DNA of 64,000 bases from Lichenostomus cassidix (taxonomy: Eukaryota; Chordata; Aves; Passeriformes; Meliphagidae). Numbering within the stretch: position 1 is the stretch's first letter; the number at the start of each line of letters is the position of its first letter. Below are positions 44,766-56,900 of the stretch, in pieces. The position numbers were made by a program, and so were the translations under genes. The stretch is from contig CM039198.1 in NCBI GenBank assembly GCA_008360975.2, positions 10,746,547 to 10,810,546 on the forward strand, in the 5' to 3' direction. The notes under the pieces are model-generated. The model ran no database searches and had not been told where the DNA came from. It saw only the letters and a program-made list of their open reading frames with translations.

Positions 44766-47130
44766 CATCAATTTTTTACCCAATTAAGGGATCAACAAAG
44801 AGGAAAGAGTGTGGAAAAGTTCCCATCAGAGCCCTTGATGGAAGCCCTGGCCATGTCCTGTGGGCCAGGAGAAAAGCATGGCAGAGCAGGCTGTTCTCTG
44901 CAGGAGTGGGGGCCATGCCATGCTGGGGAGTGAGGGGACACAGGCCAGGGCTGTCCCAGGTGTCCCCCAGCCCTTGGGCTGTACTGCTGGAACACGGTGG
45001 GACCCACCCTGCCAACCCAGCCTCTCCCTGCACATTCCAGCTCCACGTCCCCCCTGCCCTCAGAGGCTCTTCCAGTGCTCAAATGTGCCATGAAGGAGAA
45101 AAACCCTTCAGAGCCCCCTCTGAGGAGGACACCCAAGAACTGAGTGAGGACAGCATCCAAGAGCCCAGAGGAGAATCTTCCACCAGGAGTGGAGATCTGA
45201 TGGCTGCTGGGGTGCCTGGAGAGCCTGGGCCCTGTTTTTAGAGACAAATAATGCATTTGGGATGTCTCCCTGCCTTGTGAGAAGGTGTGAGCTCCTCAGG
45301 GCCCACCTGAGGAAGGCACAGACATTGTCCAGTGCACCAGCAGGTCCCACCACACCACCAGCAGTGTCCAGGGCCAGCAGCAACTTCAGCTCCTTCAGAC
45401 CTGACCACAAGAGCTTGTGTCTGCCTAAACAACCACAGGAAAGCATTCCCAAGCCCTGCCTCGTGTTTGGACATGGGGCACAGGTACTGCCAGCTCCCCT
45501 AACCTTGTACAACCCTCTCACACTTCAAAAGTGTTTGTTTGCAGGGCCAGGCTGCAGCCTCTCAGCAGCCCCAGTGCCCTGCAAGCGGCGAGTGATGGCA
45601 TGCAGGGTTTGCCCAGGCAATTCCAGCATACTGGGGGTTTTCCCAGCTTCACTAGGAGCCTCCTGTTAGACTCTGCAGTTTTTAATTGGGGCTGATTTAC
45701 GGCATTTTTATTGCTGCAGACAGCCAGCAGTTGGCACAGCAGGCAGCTTTAATATTACTTTTGCATTTTGTTATTGAATCACCAGCTTGGAAGGCAATTG
45801 TGGGGCTTTTTATAGCTGCAGCCTGGCACCACAGCTCCTCGCTGGGCTTTGCAGAGCTCAGTGTGCCCCTCGGGGCCAGCGGGAGCACGGCCAGCTGACC
45901 AGCAGAGCACCCGAGCACCGGGCAGGGGTGTGTGGGAGCAGCTCAGGAGCCAGCCCTGCCCAGCAGCTCCAGAACCACTCTTCAGCCACTGCTCTGTACT
46001 GGCCTGCAAGGTTGACCTTGACGTTCCTGAAAACCTGGAGATTTTCACCATCCCAGGGTGCAAAATGCAGCTTCTGCTGTGGAACCTGTTACTTGGAGCT
46101 CCTGGTCACCCCCAGCTCAGGGCAGCTCGGAGGCTGAGCAGAGGAGTCTGTCCCAGCTGCTGTCACCCTCCTGTGTCCAGCAGAGACTGTGACAGGCACA
46201 GTGGCTGTAGGATGTGTCTGCTGCTGTAGCTCACACTTTCCATTCATGGTATCACTGTTTTTCTTGGTCTCACAGGCACGAAGGATCTCTGTCCTGCTCC
46301 AGTTCATTTCTGTGCAGGGCTGTGATAATGTGTGCCTGAGAGGGAGAAGGGTGTTCTTCTGTTATCACTTTGTCACACACAGTTTGGTTTATCATATTCC
46401 ATTCAAAGGAGCCCACTGGCCTTCTCAAATCACCTGCATGGTTATTCACCTTGGGCTTGAAAGCAGGAGGGTCTGACCTGGTGGACACCAGCTGGAGAAA
46501 CCCTCTCCCCTGGAAAGCCAGCAGCTGAGTGCAGTGCCTGCGAGCTGGAAGCTAAATTCTCACTGGGGAATGTCCCTGCTGGAGCAGGGGGAGCAGTCAG
46601 CATCCCTATTGCAGCACTCCAGCTCTTGGGGGGAAACAGGGAGTTCCCTTGGCAGCCAGGCTCACCCTGGGATGGCAGCCCACAGCCACCGCCTCATTCA
46701 ATCTCATTGAATCCAATTTAATGATTGACTGAACCCTGCTGGTTTAATTAACAAGCCAATACTCAGCTATCAGCTGCTCAGTGAGTTTGTAACTCATACG
46801 CCAGCCCCTTCCCTGGGCTGGGGAGGGAGGGTGGGGGATCGATCCCAGCCATCCCAGTGGACAAAGTGCCTGGGGCAGGTGAGGATGAGCAGGCTGAGCA
46901 GCAGTTATCCCCTGGCACAGCCCACACAGCACATCAGTGCTGCCTCAGCCCTGACCTCACACAGGCTTCCCTCGGGAAGCCAAAGGGAAAAGGAGCTTGT
47001 ATGCCCCTGTTAGAGTCAGGGCGTGTCCCCTTTGTGGCCTGAACATTGGGATCCTGCTGGCAGTGTCTGGTCCCTTCCAGGCACTGTGCTGTGCAGGTGT
47101 CCCTTGTCCCCAGGCCACAGCCCCCAAAGG
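44766..47130. other. Intergenic block, no gene supported
   Basis: Open frames of up to 177 codons on either strand lack known domains, start in poor contexts and overlap one another in several frames, as expected in GC-rich DNA. Apart from the candidate regulatory element near 45,700 I recognise nothing. Confidence 0.55.
45685..45830. promoter_or_regulatory. Candidate conserved non-coding element
   Basis: This is a low-CpG, AT-rich island within GC-rich flanks. It holds homeodomain-type TAATATTA, TTATTGAATCA, a tract near GGCTTTTTATAGCTGCAGCC that is one base from a MEF2 site, and several CAGCAG/GCAGG motifs. No repeat or coding frame explains it. Conservation is suspected only from its look, and this is a weak call. 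Confidence 0.25.
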
Positions 47131-47255
47131 ATCACAGAATCATAAGGATTGGAAGGGACTGGCGATTATCCAGTCCAGCCCCCCTGCCAAGGCAGGATCA
47201 CCTCGAGCAGGTGACACAGGAACTCACCCAGGTGAGGTGTGAATGCCTTTGGCTG
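47131..47255 (-). mobile_element. CR1 LINE 3' fragment, about 125 bp
   Basis: The plus strand begins ATCACAGAATCATAAGGATT and continues with CCAGTCCAGCCCCCCTGCCA, then AGCAGGTGACACAGGAACTC followed by ACCCAGGTGAGG. This is a recognised CR1 subfamily 3' end in reverse orientation. The part beyond about 47,255 no longer matches what I know of CR1. Confidence 0.8.
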
Positions 47256-48832
47256 ATGGGAAGGGCGGTGATGTGGTGAAGTGTCCCCAGCTGCCAGATG
47301 GCGACCTGCAGCAGCTGCCTGGGCAACATGGGAAAAGCCTCAGTCTCCCCTACCCAGCGTGAGCAATCCAGAACTGGCAAAGGGCTGGAGCAGAGCACTC
47401 CCTCACCAACCCCAGCAGGCACAGCTCAGCCATGGGGTGACTTCTAAAATACCTCCAGTGCTTTTTCCCGCCCTGCGAATGGTGCTGGGTGGAGCTCTGG
47501 TAATGGAAAATGCAGGTACTGCCATGGGAAGAGTGGGAGAAAACCACAGCCCAGAGCTTGGAGCTCTTGGGTGCCACAGAAATGGGTGCCAGAAATGCAG
47601 AGTACAGTTCCTACAGGTGACATCAGGGCTGAAAGGGCAGAGCACCTGGCTGCAGCCAACGTGGCCATCCCACCCCTCTCATCAGCACAATCTATTCCCA
47701 TGATCATCTCGCAGTTCCTCTGAAACCAGCCATTTCCATGGTCCTATCCCTGTTCCTGTGAGCATCTCCCCATCCCCATGGCCATCACCCTGCTCCCACA
47801 CAGGCAGCATTCCCAAATCCCACTGTGGCATAGGCACAGCCTGTGTTAGAAGGATGGAGAAGCCAGGGACCAACAACACACTCCTCAATGCTTGCTCCAG
47901 CTCACAGACAGAGGGGGAATGAGCACCATAGAGGCCATGCTTGGTAGAGCTTTAGGATGAAGAAGACAAAGGTGATTTGCAAATGATTCAATGATTTTGT
48001 TTTTAATTGGACTCGTGCCTTTCCTCACCTGTTTAAGATGGATGAGATTGGTCTGAGCCTCTGAAAGGGCTGTTTGTAAAACAAACAAGCAGGCTATTAA
48101 TTATCCTGGATGTGAACCTTGCTTGTCTTTGCCTTGGCTGGAAGGCACTGTAGGAAGGTCTGCTGCTCCTCAGGGATGAACCCTGCTGGGTTGAGGTAAC
48201 CAGGTGCTGTTCCTGGTGCAGGGATCTGTATCAGCACAGGAGCAGCTGCAACCACCTCCATTTAACCCATCCACAGCCCCATGGAACAGAGCCCACACAG
48301 CCCAGTGGCACCAGTTTAATGAGCCTATCTGGCACAGGAATTTAAGGTCATCAGCAGATGAAGCCACTGTGACCTCCCCCACCCCTGCTGAAGGACCCTA
48401 GTGCTGAGTATTTAACGGAGACTCCCTTCCTCTGCGTGCATTTACACCCTGGGGTTTAAAGAGGCTGAAATGAATGTCTTTTTGGTAGCTCAGCCTTTTG
48501 TCATGGTTTATTTATTTATTATTTCTTAGTTGACATGTTATATGTGTGCTGTTATTCAGTCACCAGCAGGGTGGAAGCTAAACCTGATTCTAGAAAGAAT
48601 AAAATGCCCTTTTTCTGTGTTGTTTTCCACTGGAACAGCCTCTGCAGGTGCTGCTGTGCCTGCAGGGCAGAGAGTCAAGGGATTTTTCAATGTTAAATCA
48701 TGTGGAAATCAGCATAGAGGGGGAGTGTTCATACAGGGACTGTGTTTGAATAGTGCTGAGCAATGATGGGTTTGCATGGTGCAAAGAACACCAAAGGAGA
48801 TGAAACAGCACAGAAGGAATGAGCAGAGCTTC

Positions 48833-48899
48833 GAGGTGAAGGAATCCCCTAATTCCAGCCCTGCAGCAAAGCAATGAGAAATCACTGACAAAAAACACT
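48833..48899 (-). repeat. 67-bp dispersed direct repeat, copy 1
   Basis: This is the same 67 bp as at 50,088-50,154, with three substitutions and no gaps. It includes TAATTCCAGCCCTGCAGCAA and GCAATGAGAAATCACT. Flanks on both sides differ completely. On the minus strand both copies give the peptide VSDFSLLCCRAGI. The strand is chosen arbitrarily. The family is unknown to me. Confidence 0.85.
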
Positions 48900-50087
48900 G
48901 TGGCCATTGCACCCAAGGGCCACTCTCAGCTCCGGGGGCATGGAAATCCCTGGGAGAGAGCAAAGTCACTATTTGAGGGTGTGTAAAGCCCCCACCTTGA
49001 GCAAGCTCAGGGTAACTGTGTCACCACCACATCCAGGCAATTCCCAAGCGTTTTGAAGGGTGGCAGCCCATGCAGCAGGGAACAGAGCTCGTGATTCACA
49101 GCAGGACATGCAGCCAGTGGGGGTTTAATACACACATCCTGGTCAGGAATTTCATTTTTCCATGAGGCTCTTTCCCCTCCATCCTCCCGTTTCAATTTAA
49201 ATTCTCTGTCAGGGTCCCAAAAGAGGCCAATCTTCACCCCCAGCTGAACGTCTGCAGGACCTGTAATGAGTTAGGGCTGAATTGCTGCCAGCCCTTCTGG
49301 TAATGTTTAGAGAGGCCCTGGATCCTGGCCAGACCCCAGTGCTGGGGAGGAGAGAAAGGCAGAGCCTGACAGGAGTGAAGATATTGCAGGATGTCTGGGA
49401 GACAATCCCACTCCTGCTAATATCACAACCCTCGGCAGCAGAGCCATAAACAGGGAAAGGCTGATGGGCTCTCTCGCAGCCAAAAGACCCTTCAAAGCCT
49501 GGGAGGCAGAATGTGATTTATTTGTTTCTCGTCTTTAAAAGTGCACTTACTTGAAGGCATCTTGTGGGGGTCAAGATTTCAAATCTTCCTGTGTTTTTGG
49601 TTTGGTTTGGGTTTTTTTTTGAGGAGGGAAACAGCCCTTTTCAGAAGCTTGGTGTAGCCACAAACTGGGCAGGCCCTGTTCAGCAGAAGATGGTTTCACA
49701 CTCTGTGCTCCCAGCCCAGGTTTTCCACAGGAGCCAGCTGAAAGTGCTGCAAAAGAGGGAATTTCCAGCAGCCTCCCACGAGCTGGATCCACTGAGGACT
49801 CTCTGCCTGAAGTGCAGGTGTGGGATTGGTGTGGCCAAGCCTGACCGAATGGCCCACAGCTCCCCGTTCAGCAGCACTGCAGCTCTCCCTGCAGCCACCC
49901 ATGTCCCAAACAAGAGGTGCCAGGAGGAGGGGGATGTGGCCCCTGCAGAGGGGTCAGGAAATGGCCCTTCAGCCCCTGGGTTCTTGAAGCTGGGGAGAAA
50001 CCAGATGGATTTCCAGAAGAGCTGAGGAGAGGCAGCAGCCTGAGATGCCACTCAGGTCCTGTTTGGAAATCAGGGCTCCAGGCTCAG

Positions 50088-50154
50088 GAGGTGAAGGAAT
50101 CTCCTAATTCCAGCCCTGCAGCAAAGCAATGAGAAATCACTAACAAAAACCACT
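50088..50154 (-). repeat. 67-bp dispersed direct repeat, copy 2
   Basis: This is the second copy, 1,255 bp to the right and in the same orientation. The sharp ends suggest either a local duplication or two insertions or remnants of one low-copy repeat. Confidence 0.85.
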
Positions 50155-50894
50155 AGGGACTGGGATGTTCTGGCAATCACAGGGCTCAGGGAGATGGGGT
50201 TAAACAGGCCCCAGGGACCCCCAGGGCATGCTGTGGCTGCGGGGACAGGCTGCAAATGCATCCCTTCACACTCCGCAGCTCCTCTGGGAGAAATCCCGGG
50301 TTCTTTGGTGAGGGCTCAGCCCTGCACCACAGCCCAGGGCCAGGCCACCTCCACGGTCACAGTGTCACTGTGTCTGAAGCTGCTTTGGCTGCCTTGCTTT
50401 TCCCTGCCCCTGCTTCCAAAGGCTTTTTTCTCTGCCTGCCCGTGTGCTCCCAGCACGTCCCTTCAGGGCTGGGGTGGCACAGCAGCACAACTCACCACTC
50501 CACATCTCTGCACAACAGCCAGGAAAGCTTTCCTAGCTCAAGGATAACTGCAGGCTATCCCACACCCGATTCAGGAATCACACATGAGTGAGGAAGGATC
50601 TCCATCCCCCCCGTTTTTCTGTGCCCCATTAAAGTTGCCCACCCTGCCGTGCTCCCTGGACCTGCTCCTCCCAGGCACTGGCACCTCAGCAAGTCCTGTG
50701 GCAGCACCTGGGTGTCCATGAGCTACCTCGGTGTCTCACACCTCCTCCCCCAGCCTCTCCTCCCAGGAATGCTGTGAATGCAAAAGCCGACAGCTGCCCA
50801 AACCAGCTTTTACCCTTATATAGTATCTGCTTACACTCTTCCCTCCTGGAAGCGGGGCTGGAAAAGCCTGATGACAATGTGGAAAGATAAAGGC

Positions 50895-51180
50895 TGCTGC
50901 CAGAGAGGGGATAAATATTTGTCATTTTCCATCACTTGGTAAGAGGCATCAAGGATCACAGGCAACCTGCAATCAAACCGGATTCCGATCTGATTAACCC
51001 CTGCTCTGCCGGCCTCCCCCTCCTGCACCCACCCACCTGTGGAGCCGCGGCTCCGGAGGGGTTAACCCTCCTCCATCAGGGAGCAAACTGTCACCGGGGA
51101 TTAATTGCAAATCCCAAGGCTTCACGCGGTGCTCCGGTGGCTGCAGGGCTGGATGCAAACAGCGGGTGACAGCTGGAAGT
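50895..51180. promoter_or_regulatory. Candidate regulatory element with an isolated CpG cluster
   Basis: CpG is denser here than in the neighbourhood, around GCCGCGGCTCCGGAGGGG and ACCGGATTCCGATC. Interspersed are GATTAACCCC, GGGGTTAACCCTC, the E-box CACCTG, and GGGATTAATTGCAAATCCC, which joins a bicoid-type GGATTA to an octamer-like ATTGCAAAT. No repeat or convincing frame covers it. It could be an enhancer or a minor promoter; conservation has not been tested. Confidence 0.3.
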
Positions 51181-52957
51181 GGGGAGGTGTCTGTCCCTGA
51201 GCCCTTGCTGGCACATCCCGGCGTGCTGGGGAGCTGCTGTCCCAAGGAGCAGGACAGAAGTCCTGCTGACTGTCCCAGCTGGGAAGGAGGGAGGGCTCTG
51301 GGGAAGGTATTCTAAAGGTTTTAGTCTACTTCTCATTATCCTGCTCTGATTTTGCTAGCAATGAATTCAGTTAATATCTCTCACTTGAGCCTGTTTTGCC
51401 TGTGATGGCACTTGCTGAGTGATCTCTCCTGCTCCTTATCTCAAGTCCAGTCGAAGCCTCACTTTCCATGCACTCATCCCCTTCATGGGGCTTGTCCCAT
51501 GTCCCTGGAGCTGGCACGAGTCTGGCTGCACATTCCCTGTGTCCCCTGAGCACCAGGGCTGTGCCTGCCAGCTCCTATTCCCAGCCAGCCCCTGAGCTTC
51601 TCCAGTCTCCCCAGCACAGGCTGCAGCGCTCTGGTCCCCACTTGGACAGTGCTGCTGTCACCAAATGTGTCCCTGCGGCAGAAACATTTGTCCCCCAGCT
51701 GGGCAGCATCCCTGGCTGAAACCTGCATGGGAAAGGGCATGGATGCAGCCAGTCTGGAGCCAGGTCTGCTCCCAGCAGGGTTCTCCCTCCAACACTGCAG
51801 CCATTCCAGGGCCCAGAGCACCCAACCCCAGCTCTCTGCCAGCTCAGACTGATTGTTCACATTTTCCACCTTCCCTTCATAGGCACAAAAATTAAATATT
51901 TTCTTTTTTCAGTCCTCTGACTCTCTGTTTCTCTGAAACATCCTCATTGCTGCTCAGGAATAACCAAAATCTGGATGTGCAGGGGGAGGAACATGTGCAG
52001 GCAGGCTCGACCACACACAACCCGACCCAGGAGCTGGGAGCAAATGGATTTGTTAATTCACAGTTACATTCCCCCTTTTCCCGTGCTTTGCTGGAGGTGC
52101 TGCCCCTGCTCCACAGTGACACACAGGAATGATACACCCACTGTGGCTGGATTAGATGAAATCCACTTTTAAAGATCTGATTCATTTCTCCCCTCCCTGG
52201 CTTCACTACAGGTGTTTTGTGCCTGATCTCTGCATTCCTGACATGCTTGGAATTCCCTGATGCTTAACCTCAGATCAGAATTTCCTGGATTTGTAACATT
52301 TGGGTTTAAGTGAGTGGCAATGACCTTGTGCAATTATTCCCCCCAAGCTACTGCTATTTGAGCCCCTCCATAACTCCAGCTTGATACCATTTTTGCATGT
52401 AACTTACAAATTTGCTTGATGCCAAATCAGCCTCCAGAGTCTCAGCTCTGTCTTTCTGTTCAAACCCCTGTAATATGCCAGATCTTGTGTTGAAAAGAGT
52501 GGCTTTAGTCAGGAATCTCTCCCTCTCACACACACGTGTTGTGCAGCTTGGTGGGATGCAGACCTGGAGCACATCTGAACTTCCTCCAGCTCCCACCAGC
52601 ACTCTAACCTCTCATCCCACAGCCACGAGTGTCCCACGGGGACAGCTGACACCTCCAGGGAGCTCTGGCTCACTCCCAGCCATTAGTTCTTTCTTTCCTG
52701 GCACTGAAGAAGTCCCTTAAATATTTTGAAGCTGCTGAACCTTGGTGCAGAGCTCACAAGGATGCTGGTCTGGGGGCCACATGTTGAGCAGGGGTGAGGC
52801 AGCTCCAGAGGCTGCTCAGGATGTTGTTGCTTTATGTCAGGTGAAAATCTGGTCTCTGCTGCTTGTAGAAGTTGTGTTTCCTGGGAATAACTGCAGAGCA
52901 GGTGGGTAAAGGGTGAAAGCCTGGAAGCTCTTGAAGGCAAATACCCACTGTGGAAAT

Positions 52958-53174
52958 GTGTGAAAGTCTTCTCAGGGAGAATCCCTTCACCGAAAGGGTG
53001 GCCAGGAATGGGAAGGAACTCCTCAGGGATGTGTGGTGTCCCTGGAGGAGTCCAAGGGGTGCCTGGATGTGGCACTCAGTGCTCTGGGCTGGTGACAAGG
53101 TGGGGATTGGGCACAGCTTGGACTCTATGGTCTTGGAGGTCTTTTCCAACCTCAGTGATGCTGGGATCCTGTGT
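52958..53174 (+). mobile_element. CR1 LINE 3' fragment, about 215 bp
   Basis: It reads AATGTGTGAAAGTCTTCTCA, then TGGAGGAGTCCAAGGGGTGC, TGGATGTGGCACTCAGTGCT, and ends GGTCTTTTCCAACCTCAGTG followed by a degenerate GATTCTGTG-like tail. The strand is plus. Its central part matches, in opposite orientation, the start of the copy at 5,330-5,880, so the two belong to related subfamilies. The 253-residue open frame starting at 52,950 runs through it and is not a gene. Confidence 0.8.
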
Positions 53175-53489
53175 GTGTTTTGGTGTGGATCAGTTCCAAT
53201 CCCAACCCGGGCAGGAGAAGGGCTGGTGGCTCTGGCTGGCTGTGCCCGTGGGGATGGAGGATGCAGAGTGGTCCCAGCAGTGGTGGGGTGGCCAGGATGC
53301 CCCACTGGCACAGGAACTAGACTGAATTTCACCCCTAGCATGGGATGGTGTGGTCCTACCCTTCCTGCATGCCAGCAGGAATTGCCCCGCTGGGCTGCCT
53401 GGTGGAAAATCAGCAGGATCAGGGCCAGGGCTGAGTCACGGCAGCACGACCTGCCCCACGCCCTGCCCCTGCTCGCTCAGCGGCTTCCT

Positions 53490-53549
53490 ATCGCCTGGGA
53501 TCGCTTCCCATCGCCTGGAATCGCTTCCCATCGCCTGGAATCGCTTCCT
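53490..53549 (+). repeat. 20-bp tandem repeat, three units
   Basis: The unit ATCGCCTGGAATCGCTTCCC is present three times. The first copy has G for A at one site and the last ends in T. A partial copy (CGGCTTCCT) precedes it. Each unit carries two CpG-containing ATCGC motifs, unusual for the otherwise CpG-poor surroundings. Confidence 0.85.
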
Positions 53550-53848
53550 TGCAGGAGCTGCTGCCGGAGAATGGCACTCAGCAAGTCTGAGCAGCCCCAC
53601 GCCCTGCCTGCAGCTCAGCCTCCCCTGACCTGCTCGGCCGGGGATGATCCTGGCCGGGGATGTGCTGGAGAGGAAGAGGAGGAGGTGTTGATCCAGGACC
53701 CATCCCAGTAGCGGAGAGGGGGTGGAGCTGCTGCCTCACCCCTCACCATGGCCACTGTCCCCTGTGGGCAGCCCTGGGTGGGACCCTGCTCGTGGCCTTT
53801 GTGGAGACACTGCAGAGGCTGGCAGACATCTCAGACCAGGATTTGCCC

Positions 53849-53995
53849 AGGTCCCCCTCTGCCCAGCCCAAATCCCACTCTGCCCAGCCCAGATCCCACT
53901 CTGCCCATCCCAGATCCCACTCTGCCCAGCCCAGATCCCACTCTGCCCAGCCCAGATCCCACTCTGCCCAGCCCAGATCCCACTCTGTCCAGCCT
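53849..53995 (+). repeat. 21-bp minisatellite, seven units
   Basis: Units start at 53,849, 53,870, 53,891, 53,912, 53,933, 53,954 and 53,975. The core of each is ATCCCACTCTGCCCAGCCC. Units 4-6 are identical and the outer ones carry one to four substitutions, the usual pattern of slippage or unequal exchange with older edges. The 21-bp period is divisible by three, so all frames stay open; the repeated peptides on both strands are by-products. A variable-number locus is likely. Confidence 0.9.
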
Positions 53996-56900
53996 CCAAA
54001 GCAGCCCAGCCGGTGCTCTTGCCCAGGATCACATGCTTGGTGCCTTCCACAGTCCACAGTCCCCTCTCCTGCCCCCAAAGCCTTCCCTGGGATGTGGCAC
54101 CCCTGACCAATGAGCCCCCAGGTGTGGCTGTGACAATCCCATGCCCCACTGACCAAACCCCCCAAGCTCATCCATGCAGAGGCACTGCACTGGGAGGGCT
54201 TGGTCTCTCCTCTCTCCCCACAAAAAGCTCTTTGCACAAACAAACCAGTTAGGAAATGAGAAGCAGGTGAAGCTGAAAGCAGAGATAATAAATTTTCACT
54301 CTGGACTGATGATTATTTGCATGTTTGTGGTTAGTGAGACCACCCTGGCAAGAGGGAGTCTTGGCTGAGCCTTCTCTGAGCTCTCCTGATGGCCACCAGC
54401 CAGGAGCTGCCAGCAGCCTTCTCCTGCTTGTCCCTCCATCACCCTCACCCTGCTTCCCCAGCTGGGACTTCCAGGTGTGCTCAGCTCCTGGAATAGGACC
54501 CCACAGTGGGGACCTGAGGGTCACCTGGCCAAGCTGGCTCCAGCCTGACCCTGGCTCTCAGCTGCTGCTCAGTCTGCCCCAAGGAACCTCCTGGTCACTG
54601 TGGACCACTGGCCTCCTCCTGCCCAGGGTGTGACAGGGCAGACATTTCCCAGCAGTCTGGCAGTCCCATGGTGGCTGTCAGTGATTCTCTGTCCCTCTGG
54701 TGCCACCCTGGTGGCTCAGCCCTCCCTGCCCTGGGTTACAGCCGTGAGGTGTTTTCTTCCCAGGAGCCACAGTTTGCAGCCAAGTCTGAAATGTGACTCA
54801 CTTGTCAGGAGAGCCACGGGTGACTGCACAGGCCTGGTTTTATTTGCAGTCCTTGAAAACAGCTCTCCAGCCTGCCCAGCTCTGGCAGCCACAGGGCTGT
54901 GTGGGATGGGGATGCAGAGGAGTGTGGATCTCTCCAGAATTCCCCCACTCCAGCTTTGGAGCTGCCCACATTTACTGACCTGGAGGATGTGGACATGGCC
55001 ACAGACGTGAAGATCCCTGGGTGTAAATATTTTCACCTGGATTTGGGTATTTTCACCTTCCCCCTTCACCCTGTACTCCCCATCAGGCATTTTCCCTCCA
55101 GTAGTGCCATGTCTCCAATTCTCAGAGCAGACTAAAAGCTTTGCCATTATAGTTTTGTCCCCAAATGTTTTTTCCTTTGGTTTCTTTTACAGAAAATGTT
55201 CTGGGTTTCAGATTTTTGTAAAAAACTCACCAAGAAGTGAAATAATCTCCAGAGCTGAAGCAGAACCTCTCCTGAGCCACCTGGCTCCCAGCTCATGTCT
55301 CATGTCCTGCTCTGGGCCTTTGAGATCCTCCTGGCTCAGCATCTCGAGGTGCTGAGTGTGTCCCTGGCCTCCTGAGCCCTCCTGCCAACCCCAGGGGCAC
55401 CAGGGGCTTCGTGGGGGGACCCTGCACAGAGCTGGAAGAGCACCCAGTGCCATCAGCATGAGAGGGAAGGGTTAGAGCTGGAAAAGGAGGTGAGATCAAC
55501 ATCTCAGTGGGGTTATCAGATCTAAGAGGAATAGAGGGAGGAGGGGTTTCTCTTGCTGAATCCTGGGTTGTGTTCCCTCATTTTCTGCTGAATGGGAAAT
55601 CAAAGATTAAAACTTGGTGTACTGGCTGCATGTGCTACCTTTGAGGGGGTGGGCACTGTGGGGGTGGCTTAGATTGGGGTCTCCCCACCCCAGGTCACCT
55701 GTTTAAGTGGTTTGATCTTTTCACTCTTCCTTTTCTTTGTCATCCTCCGTTATCACATCATTTTCTCTTTCTGGAGAACACCTTTGGGGAGGGGAGGAAG
55801 ATTTGATGACTGTTGGAGGAATTCAGGAGGAATCCAGTGGGAAGAGTGGGCAAAAGTAACGAGGGAAGAGTAAGACTGATAAAAGCAGGTACAGGTTGTC
55901 CCCCAGGTACTTTCCCACCCTCCAACTTCTTTTGTTGAGCAAGATTTTCTGAGCCTGGCGTGGTTTGTTGTTTTATCAAATCTCCCCAGATCTCCTTTTC
56001 AAGCACTTTTTCAGTGTCTCCTGGAATCCACCTAAACCTTCTGCAGACACCCCTTTGGCAAGGAGTTCCCTGAGCCACCCCTTTCCTGGGATGAGCCACA
56101 CCTTCCTCTGGGCACTTTGGCTTCTCCTGCCTTCATCCTGGGACCCTCAGCTTTGTGGTGGAGGAGGTGGTGAACAGTATTTCATCTCCATTTTTAGGGG
56201 TGACTCTGAGCTCTTCAAACCCTTGGGCTATTCCCAGTCCAGGCTGAGCAGCTCTGCTATTGCAGAATTCAGCTCAGAGGAGCTGAGGGAGCAAAGAGCC
56301 AGACGAGTGACCATCCCAAATGGGTGATGTCCGTTCCTGGTCATCACTGGATGATGAACAAAATGGACAGAGTCCCAGTCCAGTGTTGCTTGAGCAGTGA
56401 GGTCTGCTCAGCCCATCTCCCCTGGACAGGGTGTGCAGGTGTCCCTCAGTCCCTGTCCCACACACAGAGGGTTCCTGCTGTTCCTCACCCTGCAGCCCTA
56501 CAGCCAAGCTGGCTCTGCCCTGAGCCCTGAGCCCCTGCAGCCACCAGCACCTGCAGCAGAGGCAGCATTTGCCATGTCTGCAGGAGCTGCAGTGGGGCTG
56601 GGAGCAAGGGTCACCACCATCCCTGCCTGCAGCCAGCGCCTGTGGCTGTGCAAACAGAGGCACAAGGAGCTTGATGAGTGTTTCCTAAACCTGCCCGTTG
56701 CCTTGCTCCCAGCCCAGCCTAACTGGGCTCAGCAGGGCTGCTTGACTGGTTTCTATCCAGCTTGGCTGGTTTGGCTGTTGCCTCGCTGGCTGCTGGCGAG
56801 ACAACTGTATTTTCTGGTTTTGCTTGCAGCAGCTTTCATGTGGGATGAGCTGCTCTGCTCCTCAGAGACCCAGCCTGGCACTGGGGGAACTCCTGTGCAC

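Larger units (their letters stand above)
47256..52957. other. Intergenic block, no gene supported
   Basis: It contains the duplicated 67-bp segment and the candidate element near 51,000. The remainder is unique-looking with no recognised transposon. A G/T-rich stretch lies at about 49,595-49,622. Open frames reach 153 codons without recognisable domains. Confidence 0.55.

Noticed and set aside
52950..53711. 253-codon plus-strand open frame
   Set aside because: Its first part is a CR1 fragment and its latter part covers a 20-bp tandem repeat.
53849..53995. CRISPR-like array
   Set aside because: Units are contiguous with no unique spacers, and the genome is vertebrate; it is a minisatellite.
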